This document shows, in pieces, positions 10,070 to 19,383 of a stretch of 52,275 nucleotides of DNA. Under the pieces are notes generated by a model. The model did not search any database, was not told the origin of the DNA, and saw only the letters and a list, made by a program, of their open reading frames with translations. How positions within the stretch are numbered: the stretch's first letter is position 1; the number at the start of each line of letters is the position of its first letter. The position numbers and the translations under genes were made by a program. Origin of the DNA: Fragilariopsis cylindrus CCMP1102 (taxonomy: Eukaryota > Bacillariophyta > Bacillariophyceae > Bacillariales > Bacillariaceae); contig FMBT01000558.1 in assembly GCA_900095095.1 (NCBI GenBank), positions 1 to 52,275 of the forward strand, given 5' to 3'.

Positions 10070-11317
10070 ATGAAAACAGAAATCATACGAAAGACTATGC
10101 CTACCTATTTAACGCAACAACTGCTACTGTCTTGTTGGATATTGTCGTCGTCGACGACGACTTCTTTTTCACCTGTCCAAAACTCTGTTCAGCATGATCA
10201 TCTTCCATCATTGTTTCGTTCTGAACCATTAAATGATAATGCTAGTGGTAGCGACAGTAAAAGTAGTAGTAATAGTAGGAGCACACCCTTATGGGCTACC
10301 AACAAGCGACGGAAAAAGGGCAAACCTTCCATGTCAGAACGACTTAAACGACGACAAGGAAAGACTAAGAGCGACCCTGATCAATTTGCTCATTTACGAT
10401 CTGCGGGTATAGATCTTTATTCCAAGACAGACGAAGACAGTAATAGTAGTAAAGTTGAAGAAGCATCAATAAAGGTAGAACAGGTAGAAAATCCAACGGC
10501 TGCAGGCGAAAAGGCTAAAGAATTACTCAAAGCACAACGTGCTAGTGTCAATATGCTAACAATGGTAAAAGAACGGCTTGAAGAACGATTATCGGATTCG
10601 GATGTTCGTACGGAATTAGATTCAAAGGGATACGCAATCGTAGATGACTTTTTTGCTGGTACAACCGATAACGATGATTATGGAACAACGATCCTAACAG
10701 AACTACAAGAAGAAGGAACACGAATGTTACAAGATGGTGGTATGGAAGTTGACACATCCAATTTAGGAACTGGAGAATATATCATCCCTATCGCAGGTGG
10801 TGAAAAACAATACATATCTTGTCCTCGTATGGTCGAGATCGTTGTCAGTGCTACGAAGCACGTTCCAGAAGTATTTAGTAGTAATAGTAGCAGTAGCAGT
10901 GACGAAGAAAGTGACAGTAAATGTTTAGACTTAGATAAATCTGCTTGTATGGCAACCTTACGAACATTCGATCGGAAGGCATTAAAGGCATCAATGGCAC
11001 TTTTGATGGGAAAACAAGATGATGATGTTCTCGATATTCCAGAAAGTACATCACCCTTAAAAGTAATTACTGAAGGCGATGACGATCAAAGAAAATTATC
11101 TTTGTACTACTATATTGTTCCGGATAATTGGGGTGAAAATTGTGGGGGAGGATTGGAGTTTGAATCAGGAGTAGTGTATGCCAAACGAGATCGTCTTGTT
11201 GTTTTATTTTCGGATACAACCAAATGCAAGCCTATTACATGGAAGGGCAGTGATGATTCTTCTGATACTATGATTGGAAATTCGATTGAATTGCATCTTG
11301 TTAATAAAAGAAAGTAA
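10070..11317 (+). CDS. 2OG-Fe(II) oxygenase-fold protein, iron ligands not found; probable plastid or secreted location
   Basis: The N-terminus holds a hydrophobic stretch (LTQQLLLSCWILSSS) followed by TTTSFSPVQ, which resembles a signal peptide with an aromatic residue after the cleavage site, as in diatom plastid precursors. A basic, Ser-rich region follows (KRRKKGKPSMSERLKRRQGK). Residues about 180-415 resemble the prolyl-hydroxylase/EGLN-type double-stranded beta helix: LDSKGYAIVDDFF, then LSLYYYIVPDNWGENCGGGLEFESG and RDRLVVLFSD, a pattern of this superfamily. The expected H-x-D pair before LSLYY is absent, and the distal His position after the SD motif reads KCKPITWK. Only two His occur after residue 180 (ATKHVPE and IELHLV) and neither fits the triad. 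It is probably a non-catalytic or differently acting relative. The single-exon frame is intact. Confidence 0.6.
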   Translation: MKTEIIRKTMPTYLTQQLLLSCWILSSSTTTSFSPVQNSVQHDHLPSLFRSEPLNDNASGSDSKSSSNSRSTPLWATNKRRKKGKPSMSERLKRRQGKTKSDPDQFAHLRSAGIDLYSKTDEDSNSSKVEEASIKVEQVENPTAAGEKAKELLKAQRASVNMLTMVKERLEERLSDSDVRTELDSKGYAIVDDFFAGTTDNDDYGTTILTELQEEGTRMLQDGGMEVDTSNLGTGEYIIPIAGGEKQYISCPRMVEIVVSATKHVPEVFSSNSSSSSDEESDSKCLDLDKSACMATLRTFDRKALKASMALLMGKQDDDVLDIPESTSPLKVITEGDDDQRKLSLYYYIVPDNWGENCGGGLEFESGVVYAKRDRLVVLFSDTTKCKPITWKGSDDSSDTMIGNSIELHLVNKRK

Positions 11318-11604
11318 GAAATAAGAAATGAATTTTCCTTTCTAATTATAGATAATGTTCTGGAATCCTTTTGCTATATCATTTACTAATTTTAGTCTAG
11401 TCTAGATATAGATTTTAGCTCGTCAATAATGTACTACTATCTGTCAGTTCTTAGTTTGCATTGGTCGTCGTTGTTTTTCGTTCTGCTTTCGAGCCGTTTG
11501 ATGTTAGGGTGTTCCACACTCCCTAATGCATTTTTATGGCTCTACAACTTTTACAACACCAAAGTTGAAGTGTCAACCTCATTGCCTGAGATTTCCTCCT
11601 CTAC

Positions 11605-11992
11605 CTATGCTTCACTGTCATCAACAACCAGAGCGGGTTGAGCCGATTCCTCGTCACCGTCATTATTGATGAAAGCGCCATTATCGACATTATCGTCGAC
11701 ATCATCGTCATCATCGTCATTGTCATCAGCATTTGTATCGTCGTTTTTCTTCTTATTCTTCTTTCTTCTCCTCCTCTTTATCACTATCACTATCACTGCC
11801 ACTATTGCTATCACTATCATCATCACTGCTGCTATCACTGTCGCTATCGCTATCACTATCACTGCCACTATTATCACTGTCACTGTCAACCTCGTTGACT
11901 CCAGATGCTCCCGCCTCATCGCCTGCTAAAGCGTCAACTTCATCACTAACTACTTTCTCATCATCATCATCATCATCATCATTATTAATGAC
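11605..11992 (-). pseudogene. Acidic C-terminal extension downstream of an in-frame stop
   Basis: Reading past the TAA at 11993-11995 in the same frame gives about 80 codons of strongly acidic sequence: NNDDDDDDDEK, then VVSDEVDALAGDEAGASG, a DS repeat and KEEEKKEE. The frame then meets TAA near 11754. A one-base shift continues with KNKKKNDD, a long Asp run and EESAQPALVVDDSEA to a TAG at 11605. After that TAG the same frame again reads VEEEISGNEVDTSTLVL. The composition matches the repeat protein immediately upstream. This is probably its former or true C-terminus rather than a 3' UTR, but trinucleotide repeats can mimic coding sequence. Confidence 0.45.
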
Positions 11993-14698
11993 TTATGGAG
12001 CTAAAGGAACATCATCATCTGTTTCAACAGGGGCTACATTATCAACCATATCTATCTCGTTTTTGTCATCTTCGTCCTGTCCGCTTTCGAGTTGCTCCCT
12101 GATCTGTTTGAGCCACTTCAATTCTTCAATTTCATCCTCTAGAAGATCCTCTCCTTGTTTTATCCGTTTCAAAAGTTTTAGCTCGTACTCTTCGTCTTCA
12201 CTAAGCGATTCTCCGCTTTGAAGTCGTTCCATCAATTTATCATATTGAATGACATTGCCGTCTTCTCCGTCGTGTATAGGACTGCATGCTCCTAGAGAAT
12301 CTTCTACAATAGCTGTCACATCATCGGGAGCTGTATCATTATTCACATCATCTACATCATCAACATCTGCTTCGACTGGATCTTCAATGACAACTGGATC
12401 TTCGACTTGAGCTTCGACGACTGGATCTTCAACTGGATCTTCGACTTGAGCTTCGACGGCTGGATCTTCAATGACAACTGGACCTTCAATGAGAACTGGA
12501 GCCTCGACTTGAGCTTCGACATTACCCACACCTGCTTCAACAGGAGCTTCGACGACTGGAGCTTCGACAACTGGATCTTCAGTGACAACTGGAGCTTCGA
12601 CGACTGAGTCTTTGACATCATCCACACCTGCTTCGACTGGATCTTCAATGACGACTGGATCTTCGGCTTGAGCTTCGACAACTGGAGCTTCAATGACGAC
12701 TGAATCTTCGACGGCTGAATCTTCGGCTTGAGCTTCGACAACTGGATCTTCAATGATAACTGGATCTTCAATAACAACTGGAGCTTCGACAACTGGATCT
12801 TCGACATCATCCACACCTGCTTCGACTGGAGCTTCGACGACTGGATCTTCAGTAACAACTGGAGCTTCAACGACTGGATTTTCGATTTGAGCTTCGACAA
12901 CTGGATCTTCAATGACGACTGGAGCTTCGGCTTGAGCTTCGACAACTGGATCTTCAATGACAACTGGAGCTTCGACGACTGGATCTTCGACGACTGGATC
13001 TTCGACATCGTTCACACCTGCTTCGACTGGATCTTCAATGACAACTGGATCTTCAACGACGGCTCGATCTTCGACATGAGCTTCGGCGGCTGGATCATCG
13101 ACAACTGGATCTTCGATTTGAGCTTCGACAACTGGATCTTCAATGGAGACTGGATCTTTGTCTTGAACTAAGACAACTGGATCTTTGATTTGAGCTTCGA
13201 CAACTTCAACGACTGGATCATCGATTTGAGCTTCGACGACTGGATCTTCATTGGCACCTTCTACATTTGATTCACTTTTTTCTTCTTCAGCTAACCTTTC
13301 TTTCTCTGCTGCTGCAACAGCCTCAAGTCGTTCTTCTTCAGCTATTATTTCTTTCTCTGCTGTTGCAACAGCCTCGAGTCTTTCTTCTTCAGCTATTCTT
13401 TCTTTCACTGCTGCTGCAACTGCCTCGAGTCGTTCTTCTTCAGCTATTCTCTCTTTCTCTGCTGTTGCAACACCCTCAAGTCTTTCTTCTTCAGCTATTC
13501 TTTCTTTCTCTGCTGTTGCAACACACTCAAGTCTTTCTTCTTCAGCTATTCTTTCTTTCTCTGCTGTTGCAACAGCCTCAAGCCGTGTCTGTTCCTCATC
13601 AGCTTCAGCTTTTGTAGCAGCCTCAAGCCGTTCCTCTTCAGCTACCCTTTCTTTCTCTGCTGTTGCAACAGCCTCAAGCCGTGTCTGTTCCTCATCAGCT
13701 TCAGCTTTTGCAACAGCCTCAAGCCGTTCCTCTTCAGCTACCCTTTCTTTCTCTGCGTTTGCAGCAGCCTCAAGCCGTTCCTCTTCAGCTACCCTTTCTT
13801 TCTCTGCTGTTGCAACAGTCTCAAGCCGTGTCTGTTCCTCGTCAGCTTTTGTTTTTGCAACAGCCTCAAGCTGCACCTTTTCGGCTATTTTTTCTTTCTC
13901 TGCATTTGCAACATTCTCAAGACGTCCTTCTTCAGCCTTTTGTTCTTTCTCTACATTTGATTCACTATCGACAACCAAATCTGGTTGAGATATTTCGGGG
14001 TTGACATCATTCGTGGTCTTATAGGCTGAATTATTTGCTGTCGCCTCTTTCTCTGCCTCACGCTGTTGCTTTCTGAGTTCAGTTAACTTTGCATCGACTT
14101 CATTGACAGTACCCTTGTAGGTCGAGTTACTCGCAGCTGATTCCTTTTCTGCCTCACGCTGTTGCTTTCTGAGTTCAGTTAACTTTGCATCGACTTCATT
14201 GACAGTACCCTTGTAGGTCGAGTTATTAGCAGCTATTTCCTTTTCTGCCTCACGCTGTTGCTTTCTGAGTTCTGTAAGTTTAAGATCGTCTTCGTTGACA
14301 GTACCCTTAAAAGCTGCAATATGTTCCCCCGATTCTCTTTTCTTTTCTCGTTCTTCCTTCTTAATCGTTGCTAGCTTTTTATCGATTTCAGAAACCGTCC
14401 CTTGATACGTAGAATAACTCGCAGTCGCTTCCTGCTGTGCCTTCCGTTGTTCTTTTTTTAGTTCTGACATTTTTTCGTCAATCTCGCTCGAACCAGACCA
14501 ACCAGCGTGAGCTGATCTCGATTGGATGGCAGCTCTTTCTTGATTTTTTTGTTCCTTTTTTATTTGATACATCTTTGTATCAATCCCACTTAAACCAGAT
14601 CCTTGATAGCTATTCATGATAGATTTAGATTCATTCTTTCGTTGTTGGTCGGCCTTTTTTTGGGCTCTCTGCCGTGCGTTGAAATCTGCCATGCCCAT
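11993..14698 (-). CDS. Repeat-rich coiled-coil and acidic protein, function unknown
   Basis: A 901-residue reading frame with three repeat zones. Residues about 25-225 hold 32-residue units (core KLTELRKQQREAEKE and STYKGTVNEVDA; 96 nt period, with units starting at 14055, 14151 and 14247 on the plus map). Residues about 250-480 hold heptad-like units (ATAEKERIAEEERLEAV) that predict a long coiled coil. Residues about 485-780 hold variable EDPVVEAQ / VVIEDPVVEA units, an acidic extended zone. A unique acidic tail with LKRIKQGEDLLEDEIEELKWLKQI ends at PLAP. There is no signal peptide or membrane segment; a cytoskeletal or scaffold role is conceivable but is inference only. Coding-like sequence continues after its stop (see 11605-11992). 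Confidence 0.75.
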   Translation of the reverse strand: MGMADFNARQRAQKKADQQRKNESKSIMNSYQGSGLSGIDTKMYQIKKEQKNQERAAIQSRSAHAGWSGSSEIDEKMSELKKEQRKAQQEATASYSTYQGTVSEIDKKLATIKKEEREKKRESGEHIAAFKGTVNEDDLKLTELRKQQREAEKEIAANNSTYKGTVNEVDAKLTELRKQQREAEKESAASNSTYKGTVNEVDAKLTELRKQQREAEKEATANNSAYKTTNDVNPEISQPDLVVDSESNVEKEQKAEEGRLENVANAEKEKIAEKVQLEAVAKTKADEEQTRLETVATAEKERVAEEERLEAAANAEKERVAEEERLEAVAKAEADEEQTRLEAVATAEKERVAEEERLEAATKAEADEEQTRLEAVATAEKERIAEEERLECVATAEKERIAEEERLEGVATAEKERIAEEERLEAVAAAVKERIAEEERLEAVATAEKEIIAEEERLEAVAAAEKERLAEEEKSESNVEGANEDPVVEAQIDDPVVEVVEAQIKDPVVLVQDKDPVSIEDPVVEAQIEDPVVDDPAAEAHVEDRAVVEDPVVIEDPVEAGVNDVEDPVVEDPVVEAPVVIEDPVVEAQAEAPVVIEDPVVEAQIENPVVEAPVVTEDPVVEAPVEAGVDDVEDPVVEAPVVIEDPVIIEDPVVEAQAEDSAVEDSVVIEAPVVEAQAEDPVVIEDPVEAGVDDVKDSVVEAPVVTEDPVVEAPVVEAPVEAGVGNVEAQVEAPVLIEGPVVIEDPAVEAQVEDPVEDPVVEAQVEDPVVIEDPVEADVDDVDDVNNDTAPDDVTAIVEDSLGACSPIHDGEDGNVIQYDKLMERLQSGESLSEDEEYELKLLKRIKQGEDLLEDEIEELKWLKQIREQLESGQDEDDKNEIDMVDNVAPVETDDDVPLAP
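12350..13260 (-). repeat. Coding minisatellite: VEA/EDPVV repeats
   Basis: About 0.9 kb of the coiled-coil gene is built from 15-75 nt units with the plus-strand core CGACTGGATCTTC and CTTGAGCTTCGAC. Both strands stay open over long stretches because the repeats avoid stops. This creates shadow frames rich in Ser/Lys/Leu or Trp/Phe, which are not genes. Such arrays are prone to length change and to assembly collapse. Confidence 0.85.
13270..13960 (-). repeat. Coding repeat array for the EKERIAEEERLEA coiled coil
   Basis: Plus-strand cores TCTTCTTCAGCTATTCTTTC and CTTTCTCTGCTGTTGCAACA alternate about twelve times at roughly 54-63 nt spacing. Translated on the minus strand they give a charged helical repeat with Glu/Lys/Arg and Ala heptads. 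The copies differ by point changes, so this is an older, still similar array. Confidence 0.85.
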
Positions 14699-15421
14699 TG
14701 GAGCAGTGTTGTTCTTTTCGACTGTATTTATTTATTCCAGTTTCCAAATTCGACGACGCGAATGAATGAATGAATTATTGCAGATGATGACATGAGCACA
14801 AGTTAGAAAATGACATCAAGATATAAAAATAAGCGTCGTATTTATACTGAAGCGCTATCTTACATCGTCGACACATGCGATTGGTTGGTGTTTTTTGGGA
14901 AACTTACACATTGATTTATCGAGAGGCATGATGATAGCAATCAATTTGAAAAAGGATGAATAGAAGAGTTGAAAGTTAAACAAAGAAAGTGTTTGCTATG
15001 TTACAAGGATGTTGCTTTTGTCAATTGTAATAACCGCACGGGCCAAACAAAGTAAATACACTGAATGAAAATGAAGTGAAGAACTGGTTATTGTTTTCAA
15101 ATATTGTGATTTCGGTTTTATTGCTGTGATGTAATGACGTACAGTAGTAGAATTTTACGGTATGTGCCCGTTATTGTACATTTATGACTCCATACGACGA
15201 GGATGCCAGAAAAGTATGTGGCGCGATCAAAACTACTAGTGAGGATTGTGAGCCACAACGTCGCGCGGATTTGCGCGTTAATTTAAAAGATCCAATCACA
15301 ATTCCATCAGAATTTATTTCACCGTCGTCAGCCAATTATCTTAAATTAAAATGATAATAGAATGACAACAAACATGGCATTTTTAGCATTCATTATTGCT
15401 TCCCGTCGTTGATTCACGAGA
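14699..15421. promoter_or_regulatory. Divergent intergenic region, coiled-coil protein / cyclodeaminase
   Basis: This 0.7 kb spacer lies between oppositely transcribed genes. It includes a GC-richer patch with CGCG dinucleotides (AACGTCGCGCGGATTTGCGCG, about 15257-15277) roughly 150 bp before the downstream ATG. No coding sequence is seen. Confidence 0.4.
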
Positions 15422-16141
15422 ATGCATTACACGTCCTTTGCTCGACTGCAAGTATTATTACAACGCCACGTTAGAGATATACGATTCTGTCAACTGTCTT
15501 CGTCCTATAATAATAGAAGAAGAATCATGTCATCTAGTTCAACAACTAATGCTACAGGTAATGCAGATGATTTAATCCTTGCCAGGCAAAGTATAAATGA
15601 ATTTTGTGAAATATTGTCGTCAAAGCAACCAACTCCGGGTGGGGGTGCCTCAGCTGCAATCGGAGCAGCGATCGGAGCAGCAACAGCTTCGATGTCTGGT
15701 GCTTATACGCAAAGAAAAAAGGATGAAGAAAGTGGTTCAGCTGATGTAGCCCGTGCTATGATTACCAATATGGATATTCCATCTCTATTAAAAATGGCCG
15801 ATGATGATGTTACAGCCTATAAATCTTTACAATCTACTTGGAAGAAAGATTCCGGTCTGACTCCAGAACAAACAAAAGATATCGAAAGCAATGCATTGAA
15901 TGTGCCGACTGTTCTTGTTGAGGCTTGTTACAAACGTATTCTTGACGTACAACAATTCTTACCACAATGCAATCCTACCATAACATCTGATGCGAAAGTT
16001 GGAATACATCAATTGGCTGGAGCAGCTCGTTCGGCGTATCAAACCGTATTAGTTAATTCTCCACCTGATGAGGAAAAGGAACGATTAATGAAACTACTAC
16101 GAGAAATCCAATTTATCGAAAATGAATTGTTGGGACTATAA
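15422..16141 (+). CDS. Cyclodeaminase/cyclohydrolase family (formimino-THF cyclodeaminase-like)
   Basis: The protein matches the FTCD C-terminal / FchA family, which converts 5-formimino-tetrahydrofolate to methenyl-THF plus ammonia in one-carbon metabolism. Visible hallmarks are SINEFCEILSSKQPTPGGGASAA near residues 57-80, a Gly/Ala-rich helix (GAAIGAATASMSGAYT), and the late motif TITSDAKVGIHQLAGAARSAY. Length is 239 residues, close to the usual single-domain size. The N-terminus is rich in Arg/Gln with almost no acidic residues (MHYTSFARLQVLLQRHVRDIRF), which suggests a mitochondrial presequence. A second in-frame Met (MSSSSTTN, 15527) would start a shorter cytosolic form. The single exon is intact. 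Confidence 0.88.
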   Translation: MHYTSFARLQVLLQRHVRDIRFCQLSSSYNNRRRIMSSSSTTNATGNADDLILARQSINEFCEILSSKQPTPGGGASAAIGAAIGAATASMSGAYTQRKKDEESGSADVARAMITNMDIPSLLKMADDDVTAYKSLQSTWKKDSGLTPEQTKDIESNALNVPTVLVEACYKRILDVQQFLPQCNPTITSDAKVGIHQLAGAARSAYQTVLVNSPPDEEKERLMKLLREIQFIENELLGL

Positions 16142-16778
16142 ATGTTATCTTAAAAAAATATAGATAGAAAATGATAACTTACTTAATGTACTTCCACAAA
16201 ATGTTTGCATGTCTCGCAAAGCTTTAACACGTTCCTAAAAAAAAAACGTCTTTAGATGGAGTAGGGCACTAATAGAAGCTCTTCAAAGTCTGCTCATCTT
16301 GTGATACAATTTCTTGCAACAAGTCAGGTATAACAAAAGCTTGTCAAAGTAGGGATATAGTAATATCATCATAGCTTATTTAGCAGAACTGAATATCTCC
16401 AATCTTCTTAGGCTGAATGAACCTTGACAATGACGTCTCAGAGCAGAAAGTATGTTTAAAGAAACTAGTATCCACAAATTGTATTGAGTGCTTTCTTCTT
16501 CTCTTTGTTGCCGATTCATATTAATATTAATTAAGCTGTATTAGGTATGCTGTATGACTGTGTTGTTTCTTTTGTAGTCTGTCTAGAATTCACATCACAA
16601 TTACACCTAAATGGCGAAAATAATTAATTAAATTATATGAAACACAATCACAATATCCCGTATAAATTTCAATGGTTGTAGCAGACTATTAGATTTAATC
16701 ATACTATGAAAGTATCTATAAAGTATGAATCATAGAACAAAATATACAAACAAGTTATATTATATTATTATATCATTT
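16142..16778. other. Shared 3' region between convergent genes
   Basis: This 637 bp AT-rich stretch lies between the cyclodeaminase (plus) and UMP synthase (minus) stops. Only short random frames are present. I see no repeat or RNA gene. Confidence 0.6.
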
Positions 16779-19028
16779 TTATACACCGTATTCAGTTCGA
16801 TAGTCTCGAACACTTTTCAATACGTCTTCTCCATATGAAGGACTCTTCTCTAGAAAGGCTTGCAATTGTGGCAAATTTACAATTGATATAGCCGAAACGG
16901 ATAAGTCTCGTTGGACGGCTTGTACCGCCGAAACAGGATCATCGAGGGATCTCTTTTCCGCACGATCTAAGGCAATTATTACACCTACCATTTCAGCCCC
17001 GATACTTTGAAGCATAGTATGTGATTCTCGAATGGCTGTTCCAGCTGTGATTACGTCATCAACAACCAAAACGCGTTTACCATCACCCATCGAGGCACCG
17101 ACCAACGTTCCACCCTCCCCATGATCCTTCGCCTCTTTTCGGTTGTATGCAAATCCAACATTAATCCCGTAATCACTGTATAATGCAGCACAAACAACTG
17201 CACCCAATGAAATACCCTTATATGCTGGACCAAATATGACATCAAATACAACACCACCGTTGCCATCAACCCTATTATGATAAATATATGAATCAAAAAA
17301 AGAAAAACGTTAGAAAACATCGAATAAATAGGATAAACGATGAATGGAACGTTGTGTGGATAGAATTGTCGTCGTCGTCGTAGATAATTAAGTCTCAGGA
17401 AATTTCAAATCAGCGAATTGGAATTGACCGGCATCTCCCCGCGAACGGGGACTAAGGTGAAAGAAGACCAAAGTATCATCATCGACTATTATATTATATG
17501 ACGACGACGCATCATTCATTATTTGAAATTGGCGAAGTTGTTTGATCATGCGTGTGTATTTTGTTATGGGTCAGGTGCTTGTTTTTTAGTTCATCGCCAC
17601 TCACGCGGGGGCGGATCAATAACACGGACCAAGCTCATAAATATCTCCTCATACCCCAGAAATATACACACCACACCACTTCAACTTCACATATCTCTTT
17701 ATCACATAGATAAAATCGTATTAAAATATTTCGATCGTATTTGTACAGTATTCTTCATAATAGTTAATTGCATGGGTACTTACAATTCAGGTGACTTCAT
17801 AATTGCTGATGCGTAGGCTGTTCCGAGTTTGAATAAGGCTGCTCCAGACGCGAACAAACCGGCATTAAAGAAATACGGTGATGTTCTTCCACTTTTCAAA
17901 GTAAACGATCCAAATTTTAGTACACCTTCCGCTAAACTAAACTCTAGAAAATCTTTTTGATACGGTTGGATGGTATTGTTTGTGTCATCACTACCAGTAG
18001 ATGATGATGTTTTCTCCTGTTGTATCTTGCTTCGGACCTTATTAATATTTTCAACCAATTCTTTAGCCGCTGCAGCAGGATCGGCTGCCTTGCTTATCCC
18101 ACGAGAGACCGGTATGAGCATAGCCGTTCCGTCCGAATTGAATCCAGCCGCACAGGCTTCTTCTAAATCTCCCCCTTGCGCACCGACTCCGGGCGCTAAT
18201 ATCCAAACACGTTCCCCCGCCGCTTTACGGGCTTTTGCTAATGCAATAGAGTCGGTTGCCCCTACAACCAATCCCAATGATGCGTCACTTTTTGTCGACC
18301 ATTGTTGTGCTAGCTTAGCGATACGTTCGTATAACGTTCCTCCAGTTGCTAATGACAATGCCAACAATTCGTTTGATCCTGGATTGGATGTCTTGCACAA
18401 CAAAAATGCTCCCTTATTACTGTATTTCCCTGTACAATTAAATCGTAAATAGAAATAGAAGGAGGGGGGATACGATATTATAAGGGCGGATTCATTCGAT
18501 ATTCGACCTGAGATGATTGTTTTGATTCAAGATTCATACATTCATCGATGTTGAAGGTAGATAATACCAATCACAGCATTTTGAGAACTTACCGGTAACA
18601 AATGGTTCGACGGAATCCCATCCCATAAGAGGGGATAATGTAACCGCATCTGCATTACAATGATCGTAACAGGCTTCGGCGTACGCAGCTGCTGTGGTAC
18701 CGATATCACCACGTTTCACATCAAGTAGAACGGGTACCTCGGATGGGATTTCCTTTAATACACGGACAAGTGTAGCGTTACCGTCCTGTACACCTAAGGC
18801 CTCAAAGAAGGCAGCATTTGGTTTATAACATGCTGCATATGGTAATGTTGCATCGATGATTGTTTTGCAAAAAGTAAATGCAGCGTCGCATTTCTCTTCA
18901 GAGGTTGAGGTAACGTAATCGTCACCAAGAATTTGAGCTCCGTGTGGGTCCAATCCGATACAAAGTAACGAGTCAATTTGTGCTACCCGTGCTTCGAGTT
19001 TCGTAAAGAATGATGGTGATGAAGACAT
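16779..19028 (-). CDS. UMPS: Bifunctional UMP synthase, OMP decarboxylase-OPRTase order
   Basis: Carries out the last two steps of de novo pyrimidine synthesis. Three exons (18593-19028, 17784-18429, 16779-17271) join with perfect frame restoration to 524 residues. The N-terminal OMP decarboxylase part has CIGLDPH and the catalytic [12 protein letters not shown]. It continues across the first junction as [23 protein letters not shown]. The C-terminal OPRTase part starts near [26 protein letters not shown] and has the PRPP-binding [13 protein letters not shown]. The order is opposite to that of animals and plants (OPRT-OMPDC) and is the arrangement known from stramenopiles and kinetoplastids. 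The start at 19028 ([14 protein letters not shown]) fits the family; an in-frame Met at 19190 would add 54 residues with no clear homology. Confidence 0.93.
17272..17783 (-). other. Intron 2 of UMP synthase (512 bp, the longest seen)
   Basis: Minus-strand donor GTAAGTACCC and acceptor CATAATAG. The splice restores [23 protein letters not shown]. At 512 bp it is the longest of the introns I could confirm here. No open frame inside it has recognisable content. Confidence 0.85.
18430..18592 (-). other. Intron 1 of UMP synthase
   Basis: A 163 bp phase-1 intron with minus-strand donor GTAAGTTC and acceptor TTGTACAG. Joining gives [14 protein letters not shown], a conserved stretch of OMP decarboxylase. 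It contains a short GGAGGGGGG-like run near 18461-18470 on the plus strand. Confidence 0.85.
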
Positions 19029-19383
19029 GTTTGCTTGTTTTGTGGTGGTTGTTGTGATGTTTGTTCGAATGTGAAGATAAGAGATGTTAAGATGCTGTGG
19101 CGTAAAAATAGTACACGGTAAGTCTAAATATGCAGATTGATTGGTTGCGGTTGATGGAAGCACACGAAAATTTGGAAGAAAGCACCACATAACCTATTGA
19201 AATTTTGAACTAATAATATATCTAATAGTACAAGGTGTTGTATTCTACTACCATAGAAAAGGTGATAACCTACATGATCCCCATCAAACAGAGGAAATAT
19301 ATTATGTGGTGAAATATCTATTCTTCAGTTAACTCAGAAGCGACAGTACTTCCAGTAGCAGAACTGGTAGTTTCAAAACACGT

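Noticed and set aside
11638..12221. Plus-strand Ser/Ile/Tyr/His-rich frames
   Set aside because: They are the complement of an acidic GAT/AGT repeat and have no independent coding signal.
12352..13171. Long open frames opposite or offset to the coiled-coil gene (Ser/Lys/Leu- or Trp/Phe/Asp-rich)
   Set aside because: They follow exactly the repeat units of the gene and show no domain; repeats without stops stay open in several frames.
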